A stretch of DNA of 64,000 nucleotides. Source: Nelumbo lutea (taxonomy: Eukaryota; Streptophyta; Magnoliopsida; Proteales; Nelumbonaceae). Below the pieces are notes generated by a model, which worked only from the letters and a program-made list of their open reading frames with translations, had not been told where the DNA came from and made no database searches. Where the stretch lies: assembly GCA_022828595.1 (NCBI GenBank), contig JAKGHH010000004.1, forward strand, positions 57,562,422-57,626,421, in the 5' to 3' direction. The stretch's first letter is position 1. Each line of letters starts with the position of its first letter. This document shows positions 34,816-46,764 of the stretch, piece after piece. Made by a program: the position numbers and the translations under genes.

Positions 34816-35229
34816 TGTAATACATTGCAGGGGTTCAGAGAAAGCAAAAGGTTGAATGATGATAAGGTGGTTCTTTACTTGGGGACTTCTACAACAGTTG
34901 TAGCTACAACTATAGGAACTGTAGATTTATTTTTCAAAGAAAGAATTGTAACACCTAAAGATTGTCTTTATGTACCATTCTTAAGAAGAAATTTTATTTC
35001 AGTTTCAAAACTGTGTAAGGATGGTTATTATATTCTATTTAGTGATACGATTACTATGAAATTGAATAACAAATTCCGTACTCACAGAGAACTTGAGAAT
35101 GGTCACTATGTCCTCCGTTCTTCTCTAGAAATGAACATAACCAGGACTACATCAGATCCTAACCCTAAGAAAAGAACACGTGATGCGGTTAATCCCACAT
35201 GCATGTGGCATTACTGACTTGGCCATATC
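34816..35229 (+). pseudogene. Cop-3 protease and GAG-pre-integrase segment
   Basis: Resumes the host copia exactly where Cop-4 interrupted it: CNTLQGFRESKRLNDD, LYLGTSTTV, DCLYVPFLRRNF, then NPTCMWHY and a stop where the family has Arg (35215-35217). Cop-5 interrupts it after the GHI-type zinc segment. Confidence 0.85.
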
Positions 35230-37137
35230 TGTTAGATAGTGTATGCCCTTAGCTCCAATCAAAATGATGTACATTATGACATTTAATGTAAATGAATGAA
35301 ATACATATTTAATTCATGTTATTATGGCGTGTTTCTATGTAATACCCATAAATTGGACACATATGAGACTCGTGTTAGTTTAGAATCTCCATAACCGTTG
35401 GATAGATCTGGGGAGATATATCCTGCCAAGGATAACACTGATGTACCGCCATTTTGGTTGGGGTGGCTTGTCTTAGCTGCCAGGGTGAAACCTGAGGTAC
35501 ATGCAGTGTGGGTTTTCTTGAAACTCTGAACCGGACCAGAATTCCAGTATTGCCCTGGACCTTAGAGATAGATGGACAAAACTGGACTGTTACACCTGAC
35601 CCCTAGACTCGATTATGATACTACACTAGGTGTCGGATTAGGCTGTTTTTTATATGCCAATCAATGAGTTCCTTAGAGGGGGTCAAAACCTAGGTATGTT
35701 GGGACAGTTCGAGAATTCATCTGATTGCGTGATCATAGTGACAGGATCAGCCCCTTTGTCGGAAAAAGTGAATGATCGAGGATGCACTCTCTCTGATGAA
35801 AACCAAAACTGCCGACAGTCGATTTCAACCTTTGAAATTTGTTTTGCAAAATATATTTATATAGAGATATACATATATATTAAGGTTTCAAAATGTTTGC
35901 AAAATGTTCTAATTCCCAAGATCCATGTGAGTAGAGAGTGCAGCATTGTACCTTGCAGCTGAGGGAGAGGTCCTCTCTTGTCGGGCAATGTTTGATCATT
36001 ATGGGCTGAGAGGTTAAGTGTTAAATCATTGAGGGTAATACCTAATGCGCTAATCTTGCATCTGCACACATTCATTGGGTTTTTATAAGGTGACTTGATC
36101 CAAGTACCATTTAGTGTAAATGTTGGGCTCATTAAGAGCTCATGGTGATGGACTCAGGGGTTCATTGTTTCCTACTGTGAATTCAACCAGGCCTTGTAAT
36201 AGAGGCTGGGCTGAACCCATGTGGTTGATGTGTAGATCAATGTTTGAGTCCCACGCCATACAAGGACATCCAACTGGGCAGCAGTTTAGAGGATAAATGA
36301 GCATAAAGCCAATTTGAATTGGCTTAATAAGATTAATTAAAGAGGGGCAATTATGGGATTTAGATCAGCAGAAAGGATAAGGGATTGTCCCTATCCACTC
36401 AGAGAGTTTAGATCCAAATAGAGATTTGGATTAGGAAACTCCTAATTAGATTAGGAGGGTTGATCTTTATCTACAAATAAGATAAGGGATTATCCTTATC
36501 TCTTAAAGAGAGTCCAAAACCAAATACAAGATTTGGATTAGGAAACTCCTAATGGGATTAGGAGATGCTCTCTTTAAGGTTATAAATAGAGGAGTAGGGT
36601 AAACCTCCAGATTATCCTTCTGTCTACTGATACAAGAGAGAAGATAGCATACAGTTGGATTGCCTCTATCTTCTACTCTTGTTGTCTCCTGCTATTGCCG
36701 CCATACCAGTTCAATCTCCACCTGTAGGAGCGATCAAGAAAGGTTCTTAATATTATCTTTTGGAGAAAAGATAATCAGAAGTCGTGCTCACCTGCCCTCC
36801 ATTGAATTCTTGCTGAAAATTTTGGTTCTTGCTGAAGAACCACTCTACTGATTTTGCTCCACCCTACATTGTGTCATCTTCAGTGGGAGCGGTCTTTGGT
36901 ATTCTCCTTGGAAGTGAACACCTTCGTTGGGGGTTACTATTACACTGTATCAGGTATATCCCTCTCCTACCTTTTGGTTTCAGATTTAGTTCGGTTTGGG
37001 TTCAAGATTGATCATTGAAAATGCAGTTTTCTAAAATAGGGAATGTGATTCCCATGTGGGAGAGAGAGATTTTTGAAAATTTGTCCAATCTTCCTGTAGG
37101 GTTCGGCCATCCATATGATGGATCTCTCATCCCTTCA
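35230..37137 (+). mobile_element. Cop-5: solo copia LTR
   Basis: 1,908 bp from TGTTAGATAG to TTCA, flanked by perfect 5-bp duplications ATATC (35225-35229 and 37138-37142). A TATA box TATAAATAG is at 36581-36589. No internal sequence; it formed by LTR-LTR recombination after insertion into the Cop-3 integrase. Confidence 0.92.
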
Positions 37138-37142
37138 ATATC

Positions 37143-38337
37143 AGCATAGATTGTATCACAAGATTGGTAAAGGATGGTCATTTGGATTTTCTAACTGTAT
37201 AAGACCTTCCAACTTGTGAACCTTGCCTTTAGGGTAATATGATGAAATGGCCATTTACGGGTAAGTCTGAAAGATCAACAGGCACACTTGACCTGATAAA
37301 TACTGATGTATGTGGTCCCATGAATGTTAGGACACGCAACCAGCACTGCTATTTCATAAATTTTACCGATGATTATTCTCAGCATGGTTATGTGTATCTA
37401 ATGAGACATAAGTCTGAATCTTTCGAAAAGTTCGAGTTCAGACAAGAAGTCGAGAAACAGTTGGGGAGACAGATCAAAGCCCTTCGATCACATCGAGGAG
37501 GTGAATATCTCTCTGAAAAATTGAGGGACTACTTTAAGGATGATGGGATTATATCACAATTGTCTCCTCCTGCTACACCACAATTAAATGGTGTATCAGA
37601 GAGGAGAAACTGGACTCTATTAGATATGGTCCGATCACTCTTCGTACATTTAAAACTACCTATATCCTTTTGGGGACACGCATTGGAGACTGCTGTATAT
37701 GTGTTGAACTAGGTTCCAACCAAATCCATTCCTAAAACTCCCTATGAGTTGTAGGCTGGTAAGAAAACCAAGTGTGAGACACTTGAAGATTTGGGGTTGT
37801 CTGGCACATGTTAAAAGAACAAGTGCTAACAAATTTGAAACCAAGACCAACCATTACCTATTTGTAGGCTACCCCAAAAGTTATGTAGGATACCTCTTCT
37901 ATGACCCAAGAGAGCAAAAATTGTTTTGTAGTTGAAATGTCTACTTCTTGGAAGAAGATTACATCTTGAACGATCATCGTTAGGAAATTGCTCTTGATGA
38001 GGAGAGCTAAGGAGTGGGAGATGTCCCACGGGTTCCAGATAATACCCAACTTAGAAGATCTACCTAGGTTTCTAGACCTCTAGTTCATTACGGCTATGAT
38101 CAAGAAAGTTATTTGATGGAATCCATGATCAATGAGAAATATCCCATGACATATGCAGAAGCTATGTTGGACATAGATTCCTTGATGTAAGTAGATGCCA
38201 TGGAAGTCGAGATGGACTCAAGAAAACCAATAGAGTCTGGACTCTCATAGACCCACCCCCTGGGGTGAAAGCAATTGGTTGCAAATGGATCTACAAGAGG
38301 AAGAAGGGCCCTAATGGAAAGGTTGAGACCTATATAG
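37143..38337 (+). pseudogene. Cop-3 integrase and RT start
   Basis: Integrase core with INTDVCGPM, FTDDYSQHGYVYLMRHK and GGEYLSEKLRDYF, so all three DDE-type positions appear kept, then LLDMVRSLF, a stop at 37711-37713, the IWGCLAHVKRTS and LFVGYPKSYVGYLFYDP segment, and the RT start KWIYKRKKGPNGKVET. Stops near 37753, 37934 and 38189 break it. Confidence 0.83.
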
Positions 38338-40200
38338 TGAAGGAATGAGAGATCCATCATATGGATGGCCGAACCCTGCAAGTAGGTTGGGCAAAATTTC
38401 TAAAATTTCCTCTCCCTTCATTTGGGAATCACATTCCCTGTTTTAGAAAATCTGCATTTTCAATGATCAATCTTGAACCATAAACCGAACCAGATCTGAA
38501 ACTAGAAGAAGGAGAGGGATATACCTAATACGGAGAAACAGTATCTCCCAATGGAGGTGTTCACGCCCAAGGAAGGAACCAAAAACTGCTCCCACTGAAG
38601 ATGGCGTAGTGTAGGATGGAGCAGAATCAGTAATGTTCGTCCAACAAACTGAACCCTTCACAAAAATTCGTTGGAGGCTATGAGCACAACTACATATCAA
38701 CCTTTCTCCAAAGGATGATATCAAGATCCAATCTTGATCATTCCTGCTTGAAAGAGGAGATCGAACTGGCAGTTATGGCGGTGGCAGGAAGGAGGCGGCA
38801 AGGAGAAAATAGCAGAGTCTCACTGTGTGCTATGTTATCTCTCTGAATTTTGAGAATGTGATCTTCTAAAAGCTACCGCCCCCTTCTCCTTTTATAACCT
38901 TAAAGGTATCAACTCCTAATCTCATTAGGAGTTGTTGATCCAAATCATATTTGGATCTGAATTCCCATTAAGAGATAAGGATAGACCCTTATCTTATCTA
39001 CAGATTAGATCAGCCCTCTCCTAATCTTATAAGGAGGTTTCTAGATCTGAATTTGTATTCAGATTTGGACTATCTGAGTGGATAGGGTAAGACCCTATCC
39101 TATCAGCTAATCTAATATCAGATTTGCCCCTTTCTTTAATTGATCAAATCAGCCCAGTTCAAAATGGGCTTTAGGCCCAATAAATATATGTGCTCACTTA
39201 GCCTTCCAAATTGCTGCTTTTATGGCATGGGACCCAAGCATTGATCTACACATCAGCCACAAGGGTTCGGCCCAGCCTTTGTTACAAGGCCAAGCCGAAT
39301 TCACTGGAAAACCCAATGAACCCCCTAAGCCCATCACATGGGTTTTATGGGCCCAACACTTACACTAAGTGATCCTAGGCCAAGCCACCTTGTAACACCC
39401 AGGGACTATGGGCAGATGCAAGATTATCCCATCAGGTATTACCCTCAATTGTCTTATACTTAATCTCTCAGCCCATAATGATCAAACATTGCTCGACAAG
39501 AGAGGACCTCTCCCTCGGCTGCAAGGAACAGTGTTGCACTCTCTGCTCACATGGATCCTGGGAATTAAAACCTTTTGCAAACAATTTGAAACCGTAATAT
39601 ATATTTATATCCGTATATAAAATATATTTTGCAAAACAATTTTCAACAATTGAAATCGGCTGCCGGCAGTCTTGGTTTCTATCAAAGAGAGTGCATCCCC
39701 AATCATTACCTTTGTCCGACAAAGGGGCTGATTCTGTCACTATGATCACCTACTAAGATGAATTCTCGGACTATCCCAACATACCCAGGTTTTGACCCCC
39801 TCTAAGGATCTCACTGATTGGCATATCAAAGACATCCAAATCCGACACCTAGTGCAGTATCATAATCAAGTCTAGGGGTTATGTGTAACTTTCCAATTTT
39901 GCCCACTAATCTCTAAGGTGCAGGGCAATATTGGAAATCTGGTCCAGTTCAGGGTTTCAAGTAAACCTACACTGCAAGTGCTTTGGGTCTCACACTGGCA
40001 ACTGAGACAAGCCACCCCAACACTTGGCAGCACACCAGTGTCAGCCTTGGCAGGATAAATCTCCCCAGACTTATCAAATGGCTGTGAACATTCTAAACTA
40101 ATACGATTCTCATTAATTATCTAGTTTAAGGGTATTACACAGAAACACACCACAAGAACATGAATCAAATATGTACTTTATTCATTTACAATAAATGTCA
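38338..40200 (-). mobile_element. Cop-6: nearly complete copia LTR in opposite orientation
   Basis: 1,863 bp on the minus strand. The 3' end (TGAAGGAATGAGAG on the plus strand) is at 38338, but the first ~50 bp of the LTR are missing at 40200, where homology starts at TGACATTTATTG. The host RT resumes on both sides. The flanks CTATATAG and CATATAAC share only a TATA core, so no clean duplication is seen. Palindromes at 38911-38933 and 38937-38957 are the best preserved of the family. Confidence 0.82.
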
Positions 40201-41103
40201 CATATAACTTTACTTGTTGCAAAAGGGTACACTCAGAAAGAGGGAGTCGATTATGAGGAAACCATTTTGCTAGTGGCCATGGTTAAATACATAACGGATC
40301 CTACTAGTTGTAGCAGTACACTATGGTTATGAGATTTGGCATATGGATGTCAAAACCACGTTCCTGAAAGGAGATCTTACTGAAGATATCTATATGTAGC
40401 AGTCGCAAGGTTTCATTGCTGCTGGTCAGGAACACATGTGTGTAAACTTCACCATTCTATTTATGGACTTAGGCAAGCCTTAAGAAGTTGGAACATTCAG
40501 TTTGATTCTACCATCAAATAGTTTGACTTTGAGCAGAATCTGGATGAGCCCTATGTTTATAGAAAATTAGTGGGAGATAAGATTACATTCCTTATTCTAT
40601 ATATAGACGACATTCTACTCATTGGGAATGATGTAGGAATGTTGACTACGGTGAAGGTATGGCTTTTGCAACAATTCTCCATGGAAGATCTTGGAGAAGT
40701 CTCCTACATCTTGGGACTTCAACTCTAGAGAGATAGATCAAAGAGGATAATAAGATTATCCCAAGGTATGTCTCTTTCAGGCACGGAGTCATTCTCTCCA
40801 AAGGTATGTCTCCCAAGACTCCTAAAGAAATTGAGGGCATGAGAAGGGTTCCCTATGCCCAGGTCATAGGGAGCATCATATATGCCATGTTGTGCACTTG
40901 GCCAGACATTGCTTAGGCTCTGAGTGTAGTAAGTAAATACTAGTTAAACCCAGGATAGGAGTGTTGGAGTGCTGTAAAGAACAAACTCAAATACCTTCAA
41001 AGGACAAAAAAGTTTTGTTTTGTATTTGATAGTACTTCACGATAGATCGTCAGGTATACTGATGCCGACTTCCAGTTAGACCTAGATGATAGAAAGTCTA
41101 CGT
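40201..41103 (+). pseudogene. Cop-3 reverse transcriptase and RNase H start
   Basis: Resumes the RT after Cop-6: KGYTQKEGVDYEET-like start, a motif-A region with several changes, LYIDDILLIGND at the catalytic site (40598-40630), the MSPKTPKEIEGM segment, and the DADF end near 41070. Many stops (for example TAG at 40397-40399). Ends against L3 sequence at 41104. Confidence 0.8.
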
Positions 41104-42273
41104 TGGTGTTTTCAGAAGTATGTCGTTAACCATTTTGAAACACCAGTTTAAAGATTTATAAATTTTTCCAATCCTCATGTAACCTTAAATAACATAGTAC
41201 ATGGTGAGGAAGGGGTCAAACCCATAGGGAAGCAATGGAAAAATTATTATTTCTCTTTGTTTTGGACAAAAAAAAAAGATAATGGAACTGGAGATTGCAG
41301 AAAATAAGAAAATAAAATTTATTAATGCTGAAATTAAAGATTCGGAATTAAACAAGACAGTAATCAAAATTCTGAAATAAAAGAACACTGAAATCAACAA
41401 AAGAAATAAATAAAAGTGATTCAATATTCGGATTCAGTGGCGGTAGCTGTAGATTGTCTGGACGGCTTGTAGGAACCTGGTGTGTCCGGAAGAGCGTCGT
41501 TAAACACTCCAAAACACCAGTTTAAACATTTATAGAATTTTACCAATTCTCAAACACCTACTAATGTAGAAAATGGGTGATAACATGTCATCTCCATAGG
41601 GAAGCGTGGGAAAAATTAATATTTTCTTAGATCCGGACAAGATAACACAAAGGGGAGTTGCGGAAATAAAAAAATTAATTAATTAAAAAAATGGAATTCA
41701 TTAAAACGAAATTCGAATAGTACTGAGAATAATAAGTGCATAAAAATAAATAAATAACATAAACAACTAAATAAAAGAAACAAAATAAAAATGTCTAAGA
41801 ATCCGACTAGAGGTAGTAGTTTTTGAATCTCTCCTTCCACCCTCGAACTTCTCAAGCTATGCCTTTCGTCCTACCTTGCCGAATTTCAGATCAACAGAAA
41901 AGAAATAAAACACAAATTAAATCTAATAAAAATAAATTTGCTAAATGGAAAAATTAAACTGGAAATTAAAGAATAGAAAGTAATTGTAAAACTGAAGAAA
42001 ATATGGTTGGGCATCAAATCCAGAGGTGGTAGTAGTGGTGTTGGCGAACTGCAAGTAGGAACCCATCCTCTTGCTTGTGCGTCCTCCTCTTCCTCTACCC
42101 TTGAACTTCTCAAGATCAGCCTTCCTTCTTACTTGGGTGAATTGACCAACCCCTTCTCCAAGGCCCCTAGGGTCCTTCTTATAGAGAAAGGTGGATATAA
42201 CTGGAATTATTGAGAAAGAGGGGGGAGCAGCAACTGGGTTTTAGCAAAAATATGGGTGCCCTAGGTTTAGAAT
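41104..42273 (-). repeat. Three partial L3 LTR copies, minus strand
   Basis: 41104-41477 and 41478-41883 both begin with the LTR 3' end (TGGTGT..., reverse of ACACCA) followed by the AACGAC/GGTGTTTT segment. 41884-42273 is a third piece reaching the promoter region and resembles 23757-24080 inverted. None has a full 5' part, primer site or coding region. Confidence 0.6.
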
Positions 42274-42481
42274 TGAAGGGATAGGAAATCCGTCACATGA
42301 ATGCCCAAGATTGCGGAATAAAGAGGGCGAATTTCAAAAATTTTTCACTACCTTCAACTGGGAATCGAATTCCCTATTTAGAAAATTATATTTTCAAAGA
42401 TCATTCTTGAACCAACCCCCTGAAACCCATCAGATGGACTCTATGGGCCCAACACTTACCCTAAGTGGTCCCTGGGCCAAG

Positions 42482-44092
42482 TGATGAACCTACAATTTAT
42501 CTATATTTTATGAGGACTTTAGCATGGATTTTTATGCCGGTTTTATTAATTTTTGCCTTAATTTAGCTTAATGCTAAGAATAGGTTCAGGGATAATAAAT
42601 CCAAGAGAAGGAAGGAAAAAGGCAAGAAAAGAAGGTTCAAAAAGACCAATTTCAGTCCAGCCCGGTCGTGGAAGCAAGAGAGAGCACTTCGGCCCAAAAA
42701 GAGCAAGTGAATTCCTTGAGAAAACCCCAGAAAATAAAGCCTAGCTATGAGGAGAATTCGGCCCAGCAAGGAAGGCCCATTTTTAGCCCAAATAACAGCC
42801 TAGAGTGTAGCCCACATGAGCTCAAAAGCAAGCTAAGTTGTAGCCCAAATAGCAGCCCAAAGGGAGCTAGGGGCGGCAACTTCTAGGAGTTTCTTGAAGA
42901 GAAGGAGGGAGCACTCTAGAAGGTTCATGAGGGGTGTAATACACCCCATTCTAGAGGCTTCAAGAAGGGGCAAGAGCCCCCTTGAAAAACTATATAAGGA
43001 GGCCTCTAGGAGGGGAGAAAGTTGTTCAATTGCTTGAGAGAAAGGCTCTCCCACTCTTAGAGGTTCAGCCACCTTGAGAGAAGAGAAGAGAAGAAGGCTA
43101 GGCGCAAGGAAGAAGAAGAAGAAGGGCTGAAGGAAGTTCAAGACAAGCAAGCTAGAAGAAGAAGGTGAGTTCGAATTGAGGGATTGTGATTCAAAGATTT
43201 TTTGTAATAAATCATTTGTAGTTTCATTCTCTTTTGATTTGAATTCAGTTTCTTAGTTATATGTTCTTTCTTCTTTCTCCTTGTTTCCATTCTTCCTTGA
43301 TGTATTTCAGCTTGTAAAATTTCAGTTCAGCAATCTAATTCTTTTTGATTCATTCAAATGATCATGCATTGTACTTGAAGTTTCTTGAATAAGGGTGTGA
43401 TTGCAGATCAATTCGGCCAACTAACCTTCAAAACTCAGATCTGAATTCTCAGATCTGAGATTGCAAGATCTGAATTGCTTGAAAGAGAATTCAGATCTGC
43501 AAATTTCAGATTGGGCGAATTAATCTACAGCTTGGAATTCCTAGAGTGCTTGAGAGAGACTCTAGGAATTCAGATCTACTATTCAAGAACTGAATTGAGT
43601 GCAAGGTTAGAGATAAGTTGCACAATTCAGTTGGTGATCAATTCAGATTTGAATTGATGCCTTAGAAGTGTTTGAAGAAATGCATGCATGGGGATTAGAT
43701 TCTTGCTAGAGATAGAAGAACCGTCACTCATGCATAGGATGAACATGCGCTTGAGAGAGGGTGTTCATGACCTTGGGGTTTCACCAAACCAAGGCTCAAT
43801 CATGATTCATTCGAATGATCCAAATTGATAGATTGCTGAATTCTGAGATTGACATTTACTGCTTACTCTTCTAACCTGAATTGAAGGCAATTGGACCAAT
43901 GATTTAGATAGATTTTAATTTAGGATTTCTTAGCTTTCATTAGAGTTTTGATTTATTTGTTGATCAGATAAGAAATGTTCAATTTAGTATTGGTAATTGT
44001 TTCCTAAATCCTCGTGGGAACGATACTTCACTCACTACTTTATTACTTGAACGGCTAGTGCACTTGCTAGTGTCACAATGAGCCACACATCA
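42482..44092 (+). repeat. TRG 5' LTR
   Basis: 1,611 bp, TGATGAAC to CATCA. TATA box at 42991-42998. The U5 half is rich in AGATCTGA motifs (43435-43590), a theme continued in the leader. Confidence 0.93.
42991..42998 (+). promoter_or_regulatory. TATA box in TRG 5' LTR
   Basis: TATATAAG follows CTTGAAAAAC; the same site is at 49862-49869 in the 3' LTR. Probable start of transcription about 30 bp downstream. Confidence 0.65.
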
Positions 44093-44098
44093 AGTTTT

Positions 44099-44117
44099 TG
44101 GCGCCGTTGCCGGGGAT
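44099..44117 (+). other. Primer-binding site, tRNA-Asp (TRG)
   Basis: TGGCGCCGTTGCCGGGGAT, identical in its first 18 bases to the Gyp-2 site and six bases after the LTR end. Confidence 0.92.
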
Positions 44118-46764
44118 TTAGAGAAGCAATATTAGGAAACATTGAGCATTCTTAATCTGATCTCATTCAGCATTGCATTCATAGTTGGGTTAATTTGCTA
44201 ACTTTTTCATTTCAGCTTGGACTGCAACTGCTGTACTCATGTAGTTATGTTTCTTCTTTCTTAAGTAGATTACTCTCTTTTTCTGGTTTCAGTTTCATTT
44301 TAATAAAGGCATATTTGATTTCTATTCAATCTTGATGTTGTTCCCTTCAAAAAGAAAAAAAAAAAGAAAAAAAATTTCACAAAAAACATGAGTGTTGCAG
44401 ATCTGAGTTGCATTCGGCACTCAGATCAGCAGATTTCAGATCTGCAGCCCTCAACCGAAAAGATTTGCTTGTGTTTCAGATTTTATTATTCTTTTCTTTC
44501 ATTACAAAAAGAAAAAAAAACAAATGAAAAAAAAGGGGGAGATCTTTTGAACAACCAGAGGAGCAATTGAGAATTCGGATCAGAACTCAGATCTGAGTTC
44601 AGATCTGAATTCTGCTATTGCAGATTTGCAACAGTTCAGATCTGAGTTCCTCTGAACTCAGACCTGAACTGATGAAATTTTGAGGGGAATTAGGTGTCAT
44701 CACCACCCCAATTCACCCTAGGGCACTTCTGCTATTCCCCAAAAACAATTTGGTAGCAATAACTGAAGGTAAGGCAATTGAGATTTCAGATCCGAACTCA
44801 GACTTGAGTTCAGACCTGAACTCTGCTATAGCAGAACTGCAATACTCAGAAAAAAAAAATCTGTTCTCAGCCCTTTATTATTCTTTTCTTTCGTTGCAAA
44901 AAGAAAAAAAATATATATTTAGATAGTGAAAAAAAAAAAGAGAGAGAGAAAGAACCATGGAAACCAAGGATTCGGATCAGAACTCAGATCTGAGTTCAGA
45001 TCTGAGTTCTGCTGTAGCAGATCTGCAACAGTTCAGATCTGAGTTCTCTTGAACTCAGACCTGAACTGATGTAAATTTAAAGGATAATTGGGGGTTATCG
45101 TCACCCCAATACACCCTACAAAAAATCTGCTATCTCCCAAAAACAATTGGATAGTCATGGTTGAAGAAATTCGGATCTGCAACCACCTAGATCTGAACTG
45201 GGGTTGTGAACAGAGCAGGATACAGGGCATACTTTTCTGTATTAAATAACTTGTACTCCGATCTATCTAAGCTGATTTGGTTGAAGAAAAGTATATTTAA
45301 TCTGAGAATTTTTTATGCCTCAAGAGATTTCATGAAAAGTGGCACTTCCACACCATTTTTCTATTAGAGTTCAGACCTATAGCAGGGCTACTATAGCAGA
45401 CCTGCTACAGCAAGACTGAACCAGGGCAGGTTTTGAACAGGTTTGTATTACAATTAACATTACTAAATTGGCATTGTGAATTGTCCTAGGCAGATCTTTG
45501 AAATTTTTTTTCAAGATAGATAGCTCTGATTTCAGCTGTGCATGAATAGAAAGTCTAACAGATCTGAATGGGTGTGTGCAGCCGTGTGTACTACATTCCA
45601 ATAAGTGTATACTCCATCAAGGGCTACATTGATGGAGCCATGTTTCTTCTCTTGATACTTGATTGTTCCATCCTTAGTTTCAGTTTTAATGTAGCTTATG
45701 CAAATCAAATTTCTCTTCTTCTTTTGGTTCTAAAAAAAAATACAAATAAATAAATAAATAAATCTCAAAATGAGTTCAGATCTGAATTGCATTCATCAAT
45801 CAGACCTGCACTCATCCAAAAAGATTTTGGTTGCATTGCTGTATTTTGTTTTAGTTTTCTTCCTTTAAAAAAAAAAAAAAAAGGAAAGAAAAGAAAAATA
45901 GAAAAAGAAAAGAAAAAGAAAATAAGATCCCAGCATCCACACCATGGTGAATACAGGTCTGATTTCAGATTATTTTTTTCTACTGATTGATTTCGGTTTT
46001 GTGCAGATCTGTATACAGCATGTTTCATTGCTAATATCAGTAGGTTATCCTACTGAATTGCTCAGTTTTAGTATGGCTACTCCATCTGGTGTTTGGTGAT
46101 GCATAGCTCATCAAAACAGTGGGCTCAGATCTAATATTTAGTAGCCTTCCAATATGGAAATCAGACCTGAGCACAACTGTACTGTTATCAGCAGCTGCTA
46201 TTATATTTATTGTTGTTCTCAGTGGCTTCTGAGATTTCAGAGCTGATCTCAATTTTGTGTAGAACTGATGTCTGAATTGCTATCAATCCTTTGTACATTG
46301 ACTTCAGTTTAGTGTATTGACCTTCAGTAGCACAGAAGAGCCTTTTAATATGAAACTCAGACCTGAACACAATCACTGCTGATCCGCACTTGGCTGTCCT
46401 CAGTAGCTGCTAAGATTTCATAACTGTATATTACTGTTCTCAGTAGCTACTGAGATTTCAGCTCTCAGCAGTTTAGATCTGTGTAATTAAATCCCGTCCC
46501 TGATTTCAGCAATATAAAGAAGAGGAATTTGTAAACTGTTGTTCTACTCAGAGATTACTGAATTCAGACCTGTTTGTAAATTGCTACTGAATTCTGTATA
46601 TTGAATAAAATGTTGATATGCTTTTAGTTAGCTGCATTTATTTATTTTAGGATGTAGGTTTGTATATTCCAATACTTCACTTTACATTTTCAGTTGTAAT
46701 AGGATTAGTTATTTATTTTCTTTTGTGAATATTGGCATTTTTATTGCTTTGACTTTAACAGTTT
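44118..46764 (+). other. TRG leader, repeat-rich and non-coding
   Basis: 2.65 kb without a supported gene. It is built from degenerate repeats centred on AGATCTGA, including the 16-bp perfect palindrome AACTCAGATCTGAGTT, with A-rich tracts between. A tandem duplication with a period of about 397 bp is visible (unit 1 about 44477-44873, unit 2 about 44874-45170); further diverged units continue to about 46580 with CTCAGTAGCTGCT motifs. Confidence 0.75.
44477..45170 (+). repeat. Tandem duplication in TRG leader (about 397-bp period)
   Basis: TTCGGATCAGAACTCAGATC occurs at 44574 and again at 44971, and TTATTATTCTTTTCTTTC occurs near 44484 and 44877. The units share GAACTCAGACCTGAACTGATG and CCCCAAAAACAATT-type segments in the same order, with the second unit cut short. 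Confidence 0.75.

Larger units (their letters stand above)
24537..41103 (+). mobile_element. Cop-3: Ty1/copia host copy split by three insertions
   Basis: Plus strand. Segments 24537-25895 (leader, gag, protease start), 34816-35229 (protease, GAG-pre-integrase), 37143-38337 (integrase, start of RT) and 40201-41103 (RT, RNase H start) join into one collinear gag-pol. The interruptions are Cop-4 (target duplication TAATG), solo LTR Cop-5 (target duplication ATATC) and Cop-6. Neither of its own LTRs is present: the leader starts abruptly at 24537 and RNase H ends at 41103 against L3 sequence. Coding parts hold many stops. Confidence 0.88.

Noticed and set aside
38338..40200. Cop-6 as a clean solo LTR
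   Set aside because: About 50 bp of the LTR start is missing and the flanks share only a TATA core, so a true target duplication could not be shown.
42668..42886. 72-residue frame duplicated exactly at 49539-49757
   Set aside because: Both copies are within the two near-identical TRG LTRs, so identity reflects the LTR pair and not a conserved gene.
44099..44117. tRNA-Asp gene fragment
   Set aside because: Only the 3'-end complement is present, immediately after an LTR, which is a primer-binding site. No cloverleaf surrounds it.
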